Source: Flavobacteriales bacterium (GTDB taxonomy: Bacteria; Bacteroidota; Bacteroidia; Flavobacteriales_D; Sanyastnellaceae). From it: DNA of 64,000 bases. Below, piece by piece: positions 9,643-16,778 of this stretch. The stretch is taken from NCBI GenBank assembly GCA_016722445.1, contig JADKIZ010000015.1, forward strand, positions 66,665-130,664, in the 5' to 3' direction. The notes under the pieces are model-generated. The model had not been told where the DNA came from, ran no database searches, and worked only from the letters and a program-made list of their open reading frames with translations. Made by a program: the position numbers and the translations under genes. Numbering within the stretch: position 1 is the first letter of the stretch; each line of letters opens with the position of its first letter.

Positions 9643-9672
9643 ACGTTATAGGGCATTTACACGACATACTTA

Positions 9673-10026
9673 ATGACAACAGACCATCAAATGAAAAAGA
9701 ATCTTGTTGAAACGCCTATTCGGTGGACTAGATGTGTTGTCATTTTCATTTTCAGCATTATGACATTTCAATCTTGCATAATTGTAAACTCGATAGAGCG
9801 CGAAGAAACAAATCGATGCTCCTTGCATGATACCAAAATGTCCAAAGGAATAGTTAGAACACAATTCGGTTTTATTTCAACTATTGAAGACCCAAGATTT
9901 CCAAACGCGAAAATCAAAAAATCGATGGGGTGTGTAGTGCCAATTTGGCCAATGAAACGACTTGCAATAGTTTATCACTGTGGTAAATGTGATAGCTTAA
10001 AAAGTGAATTTGAAAAAGTTGAATGA
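9673..10026 (+). CDS. Hypothetical lipoprotein in integron cassette
   Basis: A 117-residue protein, or 111 if started at the second Met (9691). A hydrophobic segment ends in a lipobox-like MTFQSC (about residues 30-35), suggesting export and lipidation. The mature part has CSLHDTKM and YHCGKCDSL, a Cys/His pattern resembling small Bacteroidota secreted proteins of unknown function. It is the only gene of the cassette that begins at the core at 9645 and ends in attC 2. No function can be assigned. Confidence 0.55.
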   Translation: MTTDHQMKKNLVETPIRWTRCVVIFIFSIMTFQSCIIVNSIEREETNRCSLHDTKMSKGIVRTQFGFISTIEDPRFPNAKIKKSMGCVVPIWPMKRLAIVYHCGKCDSLKSEFEKVE

Positions 10027-10187
10027 AAAAATAACTTGGCGTCCTGTTAGCCTCTCTGAAAATTTACTTTGAATTGAACTGGCTTGATTTGATCAGCTTG
10101 GAATATATACTAAAAAGAGAGTCGATTTGAAATTCCCAATGCCTCTCCGACTCAAAGGAAATTAAAAAGATGACCATGAAAAACGCC

Positions 10188-10318
10188 CTATAACAGCACC
10201 TACCCGCAATTGGCGGTTCAGTGGTTTATTGAAGATTTGTGCTGGAATAAAGTTCAGTGATATATTTGAAAAGTAGTGCCAGCAGTCGCCAACTGCTGGT
10301 AGCTGCCAAACGTTAGGC
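10188..10318 (+). repeat. attC-like site 2
   Basis: 131 bp. Left core CTATAAC, right core GTTAGGC. The arms (left AGCACCTACCCGCAATTGGC; right CCAACTGCTGGTAGCTGCC) are inverted repeats. The extended left core GCCCTATAAC is the exact reverse complement of GTTATAGGGC, the start of this cassette at 9645, as the integron circularisation rule predicts. Confidence 0.85.
10236..10268 (+). promoter_or_regulatory. Bacteroidota-type promoter inside attC 2 loop
   Basis: TTTG (10236-10239), a 21-nt spacer and TATATTTG (10261-10268) match the -33/-7 promoter of Bacteroidota. It points at the sulfurtransferase gene starting at 10365. Confidence 0.6.
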
Positions 10319-10364
10319 GTCATTTTGCAGAACCACCGACAGAAATAGAAATTTAAAGAAAAAT

Positions 10365-11216
10365 ATGAGAATATCACCAATAATAGAAGTGAACGAATTA
10401 CTGAAAATATACAAAAATCCTGATGTGATGATATTCGATGTAAGCAACAATAAAAATGCTAAAGCTAACTACGAAACAGAACATTTAGAAGGTGCTTTTT
10501 TTGTTGACCTAAATTCTCAATTAGCAGATATTAAAACCGACTTTTCGGACGGTGGACGCCACCCATTACCCGAAATAGGAAACTTCGCAAAAACTTTGAC
10601 AGATTTTGGCATTTCCAATGACAAGCATATTATTATTTATGATGATAAAAATGGCTCAAATGCTTCTGCAAGATTTTGGTGGATGCTAAAATCAATTGGA
10701 CACGAAAAAGTACAAGTATTAAATGGTGGATTAAAGACCGCTAAAGAATTACATTTTCCATTGAGTTCGAAAACCGAAAACATTAAAAGAACTTCAGAAC
10801 CATATCAGTTTGATCAATGGAATTTACCAATAATCGAAATTGACGAGGTAGAAAACGTATCGCAAAATCCGAATTATTTAGTAGTTGATGTTCGGGACAA
10901 AGAACGATATGACGGAATAACCGAACCAATCGATTTAATTGCAGGACATATTCCAGGTGCAATAAATGTTCCATTTACGGAAAATATAGACCAGAACGGA
11001 TTATTCCTTAAACCCAACGAACTAAAAAATAAATACGAAACAATATTTGGAGATATTAGCAATGAAAACATTATAGTTCATTGTGGTTCAGGAGTAACAG
11101 CTTGTCATACTTTATTAGCACTGACATATGCAGAAATGAAAACACCAAAGCTATATGTCGGTTCGTGGAGTGAATGGAGTAGAAAAAATAAACAGATAGA
11201 AAAAACGAACGCCTAA
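10365..11216 (+). CDS. sseA: Two-domain thiosulfate/3-mercaptopyruvate sulfurtransferase in cassette
   Basis: A 283-residue tandem-rhodanese protein. The N-terminal domain (VMIFDVSNN, HLEGAFFVDL, GGRHPLP) is catalytically inactive, as in this family. The C-terminal domain has VVDVRDKERY, AGHIPGAINVPF and an active-site loop HCGSGVTAC, whose CGSGVTA form is typical of 3-mercaptopyruvate sulfurtransferases, then YVGSWSEW. It should move sulfane sulfur from 3-mercaptopyruvate or thiosulfate to an acceptor via a persulfide on the loop Cys. No signal peptide, so cytoplasmic. The reading frame is intact. Its stop codon overlaps the left core of attC 3, a compact layout typical of cassettes. A promoter in the preceding attC could drive it. 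Confidence 0.85.
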   Translation: MRISPIIEVNELLKIYKNPDVMIFDVSNNKNAKANYETEHLEGAFFVDLNSQLADIKTDFSDGGRHPLPEIGNFAKTLTDFGISNDKHIIIYDDKNGSNASARFWWMLKSIGHEKVQVLNGGLKTAKELHFPLSSKTENIKRTSEPYQFDQWNLPIIEIDEVENVSQNPNYLVVDVRDKERYDGITEPIDLIAGHIPGAINVPFTENIDQNGLFLKPNELKNKYETIFGDISNENIIVHCGSGVTACHTLLALTYAEMKTPKLYVGSWSEWSRKNKQIEKTNA

Positions 11217-11343
11217 CATGGGTTTGGCAAAAGTGGGGCTTTAGTACTAGGCTGAACATTTGTACTTTCTATTAGCTTTTGTACTAAATTTGAACTTTAG
11301 TACTTTCTAAACCCCACCTTCGCCAAGCCCAAAACCGTTATGG
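11211..11343 (+). repeat. attC-like site 3
   Basis: 133 bp. Left core GCCTAAC, right core GTTATGG. Arms TGGGTTTGGCAAAAGTGGGG and CCCCACCTTCGCCAAGCCCA are inverted repeats. The extended left core ACGCCTAAC is the reverse complement of the cassette start GTTAGGCGT at 10312. Confidence 0.85.
11259..11292 (+). promoter_or_regulatory. Promoter-like sequence inside attC 3 loop
   Basis: TTTG (11259-11262), a 22-nt spacer and TAAATTTG (11285-11292). It would direct transcription into the non-coding cassette that follows. Confidence 0.5.
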
Positions 11344-11763
11344 GTAATTAGCCTTGCCTGCAATGAGTGTGTCTGCTCATATTAAGAAGTCCTCGGTAAA
11401 GAATCAACGAAGAACATTTTAAGTCGTTATCAAATCGACGAAGGAGATTTGCCAGGCAAGTCGTTACGATTGACATCGTGAAAGCGCGCTTTCAAACGAT
11501 TGGCATCGTTCAACGACTTGACGAAGCTATAACTGAAATCAACGATAGTCAAGATTTTGTTATGCCATAACGACATAAAATATTCTTCGTTGATGATTTT
11601 TGAAGAAATACCGAGGCATTCTTTAACGATCTATCAACTGACTCCAATAAGGCTGTATTGGTGTAATTGATAGATCTAAAATGATCAAACACACGATGAA
11701 AACTTTTGCCGGCAAGACTAACTACGTTGCGGAAATTGGGATTTTTGATTAAAGAGCAACTAC
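11344..11763. ncRNA. Highly structured non-coding cassette (candidate structured RNA)
   Basis: No credible protein gene. The cassette is dominated by nested inverted repeats. CCTCGGTA followed by ATCAACGAAGAA and AAGTCGTTAT (11391-11431) pairs with GTTATG, CGACATAAAATATTCTTCGT and ATACCGAGG (11559-11615). An outer pair (TTAGCCTTGCC near 11350 with GGCAAGACTAA near 11711) nearly closes the whole cassette. GATCTATCAA...TTGATAGATC (11628-11676) forms a separate long stem, and GAAAGCGCGCTTTC (11480-11493) is a perfect small palindrome. This could be an RNA element, or DNA foldback structure with no transcript. A promoter-like box lies in attC 3 just upstream. Confidence 0.45.
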
Positions 11764-11893
11764 CCATAACAGCGGCTTTGCATCAGATGGGCATAAGGAA
11801 TACAATTGAAATTAGTGGTATATTTGAAATGCTGCTTCTAATTGGATGGAGTGCTATAAGTCCCATCCGACGCAAAGCCGCGTCACGTTATGC
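11764..11893 (+). repeat. attC-like site 4
   Basis: 130 bp. Left core CCATAAC, right core GTTATGC. Arms AGCGGCTTTGCATCAGATGG and CCATCCGACGCAAAGCCGCG are inverted repeats. The extended left core TACCCATAAC is the exact reverse complement of the cassette start GTTATGGGTA at 11337. The loop carries TATATTTG at 11819-11826. Confidence 0.85.
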
Positions 11894-11922
11894 CCAATGC
11901 ATTTCTGAACTCGAAAAATCGC

Positions 11923-11953
11923 TTTGAAACATCAAGCATATTTCGTATCTTGG
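11923..11953 (+). promoter_or_regulatory. Promoter of the acetyltransferase-like cassette gene
   Basis: TTTG (11923-11926), a 19-nt spacer and TATCTTGG (11946-11953, one mismatch to TAnnTTTG) immediately precede the GTG start at 11958. This suggests a very short leader. Confidence 0.5.
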
Positions 11954-11957
11954 CACG

Positions 11958-12488
11958 GTGAGAAAGAAGGAAAAATTAGGTTTAGAATTCTTGATTGATA
12001 AGATCACTAACAGCATTGAAAATGCCGTAACCGGTGATAGTTTTCAGACCGAAGTTGCCATCATCAACAAAGCTGACATCAAAACAATTTCAGACAAGAA
12101 GCTCTGGCTATTTGATTGGAAATCTGAACTCCGTGACCCGAAAAGGGAGGTGTTCAAGTTAACAATCATTCATAACCCAAACGTGATTCAAGGTTTGATC
12201 AGTATTGAAGACAAAAATGACCACGTGTTTATGCACCTTGTCGAAAGCGCCAGTTTCAATAAAGGAAAAGACAAAATGTATCTCGGTGTACCCGGCAACT
12301 TAGTGGCTTTTGCTTGTAAGAAAGCATTTCAACTTGGATATGAAGGTAACATTGCATTTCTCTCGAAATCGAAACTCATAGAACATTACGAAGCAACACT
12401 TGGTGCGATTCATATAGGCGGTCGGACAATGATCATACACCAAACGGCTGCATTAAGCCTAATACACAAATATTTCCCAAATGGCTAA
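11958..12488 (+). CDS. GNAT-like acetyltransferase, possible toxin of a two-gene cassette
   Basis: A 176-residue protein with a GTG start supported by a promoter just upstream. The second half looks like a GNAT fold: LGVPGNLVAFACKKAFQLGY, GNIAFLSKS, then IEHYEATLGA, where GNAT proteins have a conserved Tyr and glycine before the last strand, and MIIHQTAALSLI. It would acetylate an amine using acetyl-CoA. Its last 8 bp overlap a 56-residue basic protein in another frame, so the two are translationally coupled. Cassettes often carry toxin-antitoxin pairs and GNAT toxins are known, but toxicity is inference. The product could equally be an ordinary acetyltransferase with a small partner. Confidence 0.6.
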   Translation: MRKKEKLGLEFLIDKITNSIENAVTGDSFQTEVAIINKADIKTISDKKLWLFDWKSELRDPKREVFKLTIIHNPNVIQGLISIEDKNDHVFMHLVESASFNKGKDKMYLGVPGNLVAFACKKAFQLGYEGNIAFLSKSKLIEHYEATLGAIHIGGRTMIIHQTAALSLIHKYFPNG

Positions 12489-12651
12489 GTCAAAATCAAA
12501 AAAACTCAACGTCGACTTCATCGGTGGACAAGAACCTCTGACTCAGGAAGAGCAATTGGCCATTTCTACCTATTTCAAAAATCACAAGAAAAAAAAGACA
12601 ATAGCAAAATCATTAGGTCGAGCGAAATCTAAAAAGCGAGTTAGCGCCTAA
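12481..12651 (+). CDS. Small basic partner protein
   Basis: A 56-residue protein, Lys-rich at both ends, with a central VDFIGGQEPLTQEEQLAIS segment and a C-terminal basic tail. The ATG lies inside the last codons of the upstream gene. The central FIGGQ-xLTxEE pattern looks like a conserved partner seen beside GNAT-like genes in Bacteroidota. It may be an antitoxin or accessory binding protein, which is inference only. It lies in the same cassette, ending 17 bp before attC 5. Confidence 0.6.
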   Translation: MAKSKSKKLNVDFIGGQEPLTQEEQLAISTYFKNHKKKKTIAKSLGRAKSKKRVSA

Positions 12652-12668
12652 TGCAAATATTGCACTGG

Positions 12669-12799
12669 GCATAACAGCACCTACCAGCAATTGGCTGTTT
12701 CGTGGTTCTTTGAACAGTTGTGCTCAATTTAAATTCTGTAATATATTTGAAGTGAAGTGCTACTGGCAGCCAACTGCTGGTAGCTGCAAAACGTTATGC
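12669..12799 (+). repeat. attC-like site 5
   Basis: 131 bp. Left core GCATAAC, right core GTTATGC. Arms AGCACCTACCAGCAATTGGC and CAGCCAACTGCTGGTAGCTG are inverted repeats. The extended left core TGGGCATAAC is the exact reverse complement of the cassette start GTTATGCCCA at 11887. It is closely related to attC 2 in its loop as well. Confidence 0.85.
12717..12749 (+). promoter_or_regulatory. Bacteroidota-type promoter inside attC 5 loop
   Basis: GTTG (12717-12720), a 21-nt spacer and TATATTTG (12742-12749). This is the same layout and spacing as in attC 2, and it points into the next cassette. Confidence 0.55.
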
Positions 12800-13146
12800 T
12801 CGACCTGCTCCTTCATTAAAATTTTACGAAGTGTTTCTTTCGATAGCAGGTGCATTTCGTTCATAGGAAAGAACATCAGGACGTTTACACAACTCACAAC
12901 GCCCTTTCCGGGTCGAGGTTTCTTTGCAGTCAGAAATCAATAAGATCGGCTACTCATGATGGCAACTCACAACGCCCTTTCCGGGCGAACAGAGCTTTGA
13001 AGTCGAAGAGCAAGAACGATGGCAACTCATCACGCCCTTTCCAGGTAAAGATTATTTGTTGTCGAAAATCAATCAGCACGGCTCGCTTCAAAGGTGTCGA
13101 CGATTTTCTGCAATCACCTGATGTTTGTAGTTCATGGTCGGCCTGA
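12800..13146. repeat. Non-coding cassette with three ACGCCCTTTCC repeats
   Basis: No convincing gene; possible ORFs translate as repeat-derived sequence. The unit CAACTCACAACGCCCTTTCC occurs with small changes at 12889, 12963 and 13023, about 60-74 bp apart. The middle copy forms a CGCCC-TTTCC-GGGCG hairpin. The first 58 bp of this cassette recur at the start of the last cassette (14940), as does one repeat unit. Confidence 0.55.
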
Positions 13147-13243
13147 GCATAACAGCACCTTGGTGCAATGCCGCGTCGAACGAAATCCGATATGGCATAT
13201 GTTTGTGTTATGGCGGCACTGCACCAAGCTGCCAAACGTTAGC
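13147..13243 (+). repeat. attC-like site 6
   Basis: 97 bp, the shortest of the set. Left core GCATAAC, right core GTTAGCT. Arms AGCACCTTGGTGCAATGCCG and GGCACTGCACCAAGCTGCC are inverted repeats. The extended left core GAGCATAAC is the reverse complement of the cassette start GTTATGCTC at 12793. The loop carries TATGTTTG (13198-13205), a TAnnTTTG box pointing at the TPR gene. Confidence 0.83.
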
Positions 13244-13267
13244 TGCCATTAGAAACAAACTACAATT

Positions 13268-14820
13268 ATGGATACAGAAATTGATAAAATAGAAGAATTA
13301 ATAAAGCAGCGAAAGTTTTCTGAAGCTATATTCATTCTAACAAGTTTACTAGGGAAAAACTCAGAGAATAAAACTCAATTACTCAGATTTAGAGCTCAGG
13401 CCTTCCGTGAAGAAGGTTACTTTGATAAAGCGATTAACGACTTAAGGAATCTAATTGAGTTAGAACCTCACAATGAACAAACATGGATTAGTCTTGCCGA
13501 TGTGTATAGAAATCTTGCTCAATACGAAAGGGCTATAGAAATACTACAAAGAGCAATTGAAATCAATCCCAACAATATTGCTACACGGATGCGGCTTGCA
13601 GACTTATATAATCGGGTTAAAAAATATGACCGAGCAATTGATTTATATCAGAATGTATTAATGATGAATCCGCAATACATAGCTGGTTATATGCGGTTGG
13701 GGGAGGTTTATAGGCAACAAAAAAAATACAGCGAAGCTTTGGAGCTTTTTGAAAAGGCTCTAAAGATACAACCTGACAATGTAATGCCCTACCTTGAAAT
13801 GGGAATTTTATATCGTAAGCAAAGAGACTACAATAAAGCTCTAGAACTTTATCAGAGAGCAATAATGATTCAGCCAACCAATATTGCCGCCTTTCTTGAA
13901 ATGGGATTATTATATGGTGAACAAAAAGAGTACGACAAGGCGATTGAAGTTTTTCAAAGAGTAATTATGCTTGAACCAAACAATGTAATTGCCTATTTGG
14001 AATTAGGTCGATTGTATCGACAATTAGGAGAGTCTGATAAGGCATTCGAACTCTTTCAGAAAGCGATACAATTACGACCACTAAACACTTTTGCTTATTC
14101 AGAAATTGGGGAATTGTATATTCGCTCAAAAGATTACGACAAAGCGATTGAAATCTTCAATAAGGTTCTTGAAATTAGCCCAAAAAATGCTAATGCCTTA
14201 AATGCTATTGGCAAAATTTACATGTACCTTGGAAAATCTGAAGAAGGAACAAATTTGATTAAGGAGGGCGAACAAATTCACGAAGAAGGCACTAGTGAAT
14301 CCAAAGGAATCTTAAAAGTATATTTTTCTTCAGGAGCAACAATAGCTACTATTATTGACTTTCTGGAAGGTGTTAAATCATTTTACAACTTAATATTATT
14401 TTTAGAAAGGCCTGAAATAATTGACAGTCAATTATTAGGCAAGTCATTTGACAATTACTTACCAATATACAGGCAATTATATTTAAAAAGCGTACAAATT
14501 TCATCTCCTGGGTTTTGGAATTTTTAGGCTCTCTCAATCCACTTGAACAAGTTAGAGAGTACTTAAAAGATAGGCATGAACGAAAAAAAGATAATGAATA
14601 TAAAAGTGAAATTGAAAAAAAGAAAGGGTATATTGAAATTCAGCAGCAAATAAATAAAGTAGTCCTCGAAAGAATTGAAATCCTAAAAGGACTTGGCTAT
14701 AACGAAAAGGAAATCAGGGAAAACTATGACAAATTGGTAAGACCAATCGAAAAACTTAACGAGCTTGAAAATGGGCAATTGATTAGCGAAGTTATAATGA
14801 TTAAGACTAACGGCAGCTAA
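13268..14820 (+). CDS. TPR-repeat protein with a conserved C-terminal module (one frameshift)
   Basis: Adding one G near 14519 joins two frames into about 517 residues, reading ISSPGFWEFLGSLNPLEQ across the break. Residues 1-335 are about nine TPR units with the YDKAIEIFNKVLEISPKNA pattern, a protein-interaction scaffold. The rest has a hydrophobic segment (GATIATIIDFLEGVKSFYNL), the PGFWEFLGSLNPLEQVREYL motif and a charged helical tail (DRHERKKD). The same motif occurs in modular bacterial signalling or conflict proteins, especially of cyanobacteria; I suspect kinship with the bacterial TRADD-N-like domain but am unsure. The stop overlaps the left core of attC 7, so it fills a cassette. A role in defence or cell death is inference. 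Confidence 0.65.
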
Positions 14821-14946
14821 CAGCACATTTGCAATAGGCGGGGTTTCGTGCTCCGCAGACAGTTTAGTGGTAGCCGAAAGTTTTGTACTGCGCATAAAGT
14901 TCAATGGTAAAAAACCCGCCCATCGCAAATCTGCAAAACGTTATGC
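14815..14946 (+). repeat. attC-like site 7
   Basis: 132 bp. Left core AGCTAAC, right core GTTATGC. Arms AGCACATTTGCAATAGGCGG and CCGCCCATCGCAAATCTGC are inverted repeats. The extended left core GGCAGCTAAC is the exact reverse complement of the cassette start GTTAGCTGCC at 13237. The loop retains TTTTGTACT but no complete -7 box. Confidence 0.85.
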
Positions 14947-15105
14947 TCGACCTGCTCCTTCATTAAAATTTTACGAAGTGTTTCTTTCGATAGCGGGCAA
15001 CGCCCTTTCCGGGTCGAGGTTTCTTAGCAGTCAGAAAAATCGAATTATGGGAACCCATTGAAGAAGATCCTCCAAAAGAAGGTGCTGAATAATGCATCCA
15101 GTTGC
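14947..15105. other. Truncated last cassette / array-chromosome junction
   Basis: It begins like the repeat-rich cassette at 12793, including one ACGCCCTTTCCGGG unit, then diverges. A short open frame ends in WEPIEEDPPKEGAE with a stop at 15090-15092 and may be a gene remnant. No further attC follows, so the array ends before pfkB. Confidence 0.4.
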
Positions 15106-16019
15106 TTAACTCATTTCAGCAAAGAGTCGTTCAGCATCAGCTTGTTTAAACAATTGTGTTCCTTCATTCATGGTAGCAGCACTACCACAGGCAACACCAA
15201 ATGAAATCACTTCTTTGAGTGAACGATGTTGTTGTAGCATATACGTCATGCCAGCCACCATACTATCGCCCGCACCAACGGTACTGCGTTTTTCTACTTT
15301 TGGTGCTGTGGCGAAATGACGTTCCTCCTTACTTACAATCCAAGCTCCATCCGGACCCATACTGACTGCAATCAATTCCGCAAATCCATCCATGATGGCT
15401 TGTTGTGCAGCATCCGCTACTTCGTTTTTATCCAACCATTCCACATTCAGCATCTTACACAATTCGCCAATATTCGGTTTAATGAGATATGTCCCTTGCC
15501 TTGTAATGCTTGTAAAGCTGGACCACTTGTATCAACAATACAACGAGCTCCAACCGATTTTGCGTTCTTTACAACCAGTCCATAAAAATAATCGGGCAAA
15601 CCGGGCGGTAAACTACCACTAGCAATTACATAAGCTGGTGAAAAACTCCGAATCTGATCAATCAAGGTTTTAATGGTTTCTTCTTGTACTTCACGACCAG
15701 GAAATGTAAATCGATATTGATTCACCGTAGATCCTTCTAATACAATCCAGTTTTCTCTGGTTTCTACTTTTGTATCAACTGCATGAAATAAGATATTCTC
15801 CTCTTTCAATAATGAACAAAGCATGTTACCATTATGTCCGCCCGCAGGAAATAAAGCCACCGAAGCTGTTTCTAATTTCTTCAAGGCCTTGCTTACATTG
15901 ATCCCGCCACCACCGGGTTCATTGACCACCTCTGAGCAACGAAGTTTGCTTTCGGGTTTCATTTTTTCAACAGTGGAACTTTTATCGATACAAGGATTGA
16001 GGGTGATGGTGAGAATCAT
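15106..16019 (-). CDS. pfkB: 6-phosphofructokinase II (PfkB family; one frameshift)
   Basis: Two frames joined near 15485 give about 305 residues. The N terminus ILTITLNPCIDKS, the EPGGGGINVSKAL motif, FPAGGHNGN, ASGSLPPG and the C-terminal GAGDSMVAG (PfkB signature with catalytic Asp) match E. coli PfkB through the whole length, including SLGPxGA-type and GSAATMNEGT segments. It phosphorylates fructose 6-phosphate to the 1,6-bisphosphate with ATP. It is the first ordinary chromosomal gene beyond the array, on the opposite strand. Tagatose-6-phosphate or 1-phosphofructokinase activity is a less likely alternative. Confidence 0.85.
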
Positions 16020-16025
16020 GGTCGT

Positions 16026-16687
16026 TTAATTGAATAAGTTATTTTCGACTTCTGCTAGTACTAAATCAATTCTTTTCTTCAGTGTTTCGTAATCGGTAAA
16101 ACCTCTTGCTAATAAATGAAACTTGGTTTCAGTCATTTGCATCAGCACTTGCGGAAAACCAGTTACTTGCAATTGTTTACATAATTGAAACTCGTAATAA
16201 GCACGTTCTTTATATTCTTCTGATTTTAGTTTGGTGTAAAATCATCTGCATCAATCGCGTATTTTTCGAGTAAGTGCCGATAAGCTTCATTATCTGTTAA
16301 GTCACGTCCTTCATAATGCAAAGCATATTGCAGATCAGCCGCAAATTCAACCTGTCGATCAGGATAGATTTCTTTTAAAATACAAAGCGCTATCGCTGGT
16401 TTTTCAGAATGGGGAAACCAGTCGCTCTGATCGGGATTCTTCACATGCCATAAATAATCTTCACCAAACTTGATACCCGTGTATTCTTCCACGGTATGAT
16501 AGGCTTCGCTAATATAACCAGCTGTAGCGCTAATATGTACAGGTTGTTCGGGCAGTACCATGCCTCCGCTTAAGACTTCAACTAAAAATTTGTCTTTGTA
16601 TTCAGTGGCAATTTGCTTGATTACCGGACTAAAACCATAACACCAGCCACAGTAGGCGTCGTAACAATAAATCAAAGTGGGTTGCAT
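16026..16687 (-). CDS. DsbA-family thioredoxin-fold protein (one frameshift)
   Basis: About 220 residues. The ATG at 16687 is chosen because a perfect -7 box ends 5 bp upstream. The start IYCYDAYCGWCYGFSP carries a CGWC redox motif, then a helical insertion and, after a frameshift near 16235, a C terminus with VTGFPQVLMQM containing the cis-Pro expected in thioredoxin folds. No signal peptide is present, so it is probably cytoplasmic like FrnE-type DsbA homologues. It likely works as a disulfide oxidoreductase or isomerase; substrate unknown. Confidence 0.72.
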
Positions 16688-16692
16688 GGGCG

Positions 16693-16700
16693 CAAAGGTA
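16693..16700 (-). promoter_or_regulatory. -7 box of dsbA-like gene
   Basis: On the minus strand this reads TACCTTTG, a perfect TAnnTTTG box 5 bp before the ATG. It decides the start codon. Confidence 0.55.
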
Positions 16701-16778
16701 AGATGATAATTGAAACAGGAAAGATCGGCCTCAATGATCCGCATCATTCAGTGAACACACGAACATCATTTGATCCCA

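Larger units (their letters stand above)
7769..9651 (+). repeat. attC-like site 1, interrupted by an insertion sequence
   Basis: The left half (CGGTAAC AGC, 7769-7778) and right half (after IS removal, AAACGTTATAG) flank a long inverted repeat. The left arm GCGGGTTTAAGAAATTGGCG pairs with the right arm, which ends at the conserved AAACG before the core. The IS lies inside the right core, after ACGT. The left core predicts that the cassette it ends began with GTTACCG; this is not present anywhere in 1-7768. Confidence 0.75.

Noticed and set aside
10045..10056. GTTAGCC after the cassette 2 gene as an extra attC core
   Set aside because: There are no inverted arms around it and it breaks the core-complementarity that holds between 9645 and 10188.
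11555..11570. GTTATGCCATAAC in the structured cassette as an additional recombination site
   Set aside because: It is palindromic and resembles the core, but lacks the AAACG and AACAGC context and flanking arms; retained only as a remark.
11549..11767. 72-residue minus-strand ORF in the structured cassette
   Set aside because: It runs across the inverted repeats, has no recognisable motif and is opposite to all cassette genes.
12889..13050. Regularly spaced repeats resembling a CRISPR array
   Set aside because: Only three units with 60-74 bp period, imperfect repeats, no cas genes, and the block is bounded by attC-like sites; it is a repeat-rich cassette.
12850..13146. 98-residue ORF in the repeat-rich cassette
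   Set aside because: Its translation mirrors the nucleotide repeats, composition is unlike neighbouring proteins and it is read in the frame with no start signal; treated as non-coding.
13615..13877. Minus-strand ORF inside the TPR gene
   Set aside because: Shadow of the TPR repeats on the other strand; the plus-strand protein has clear domain structure.
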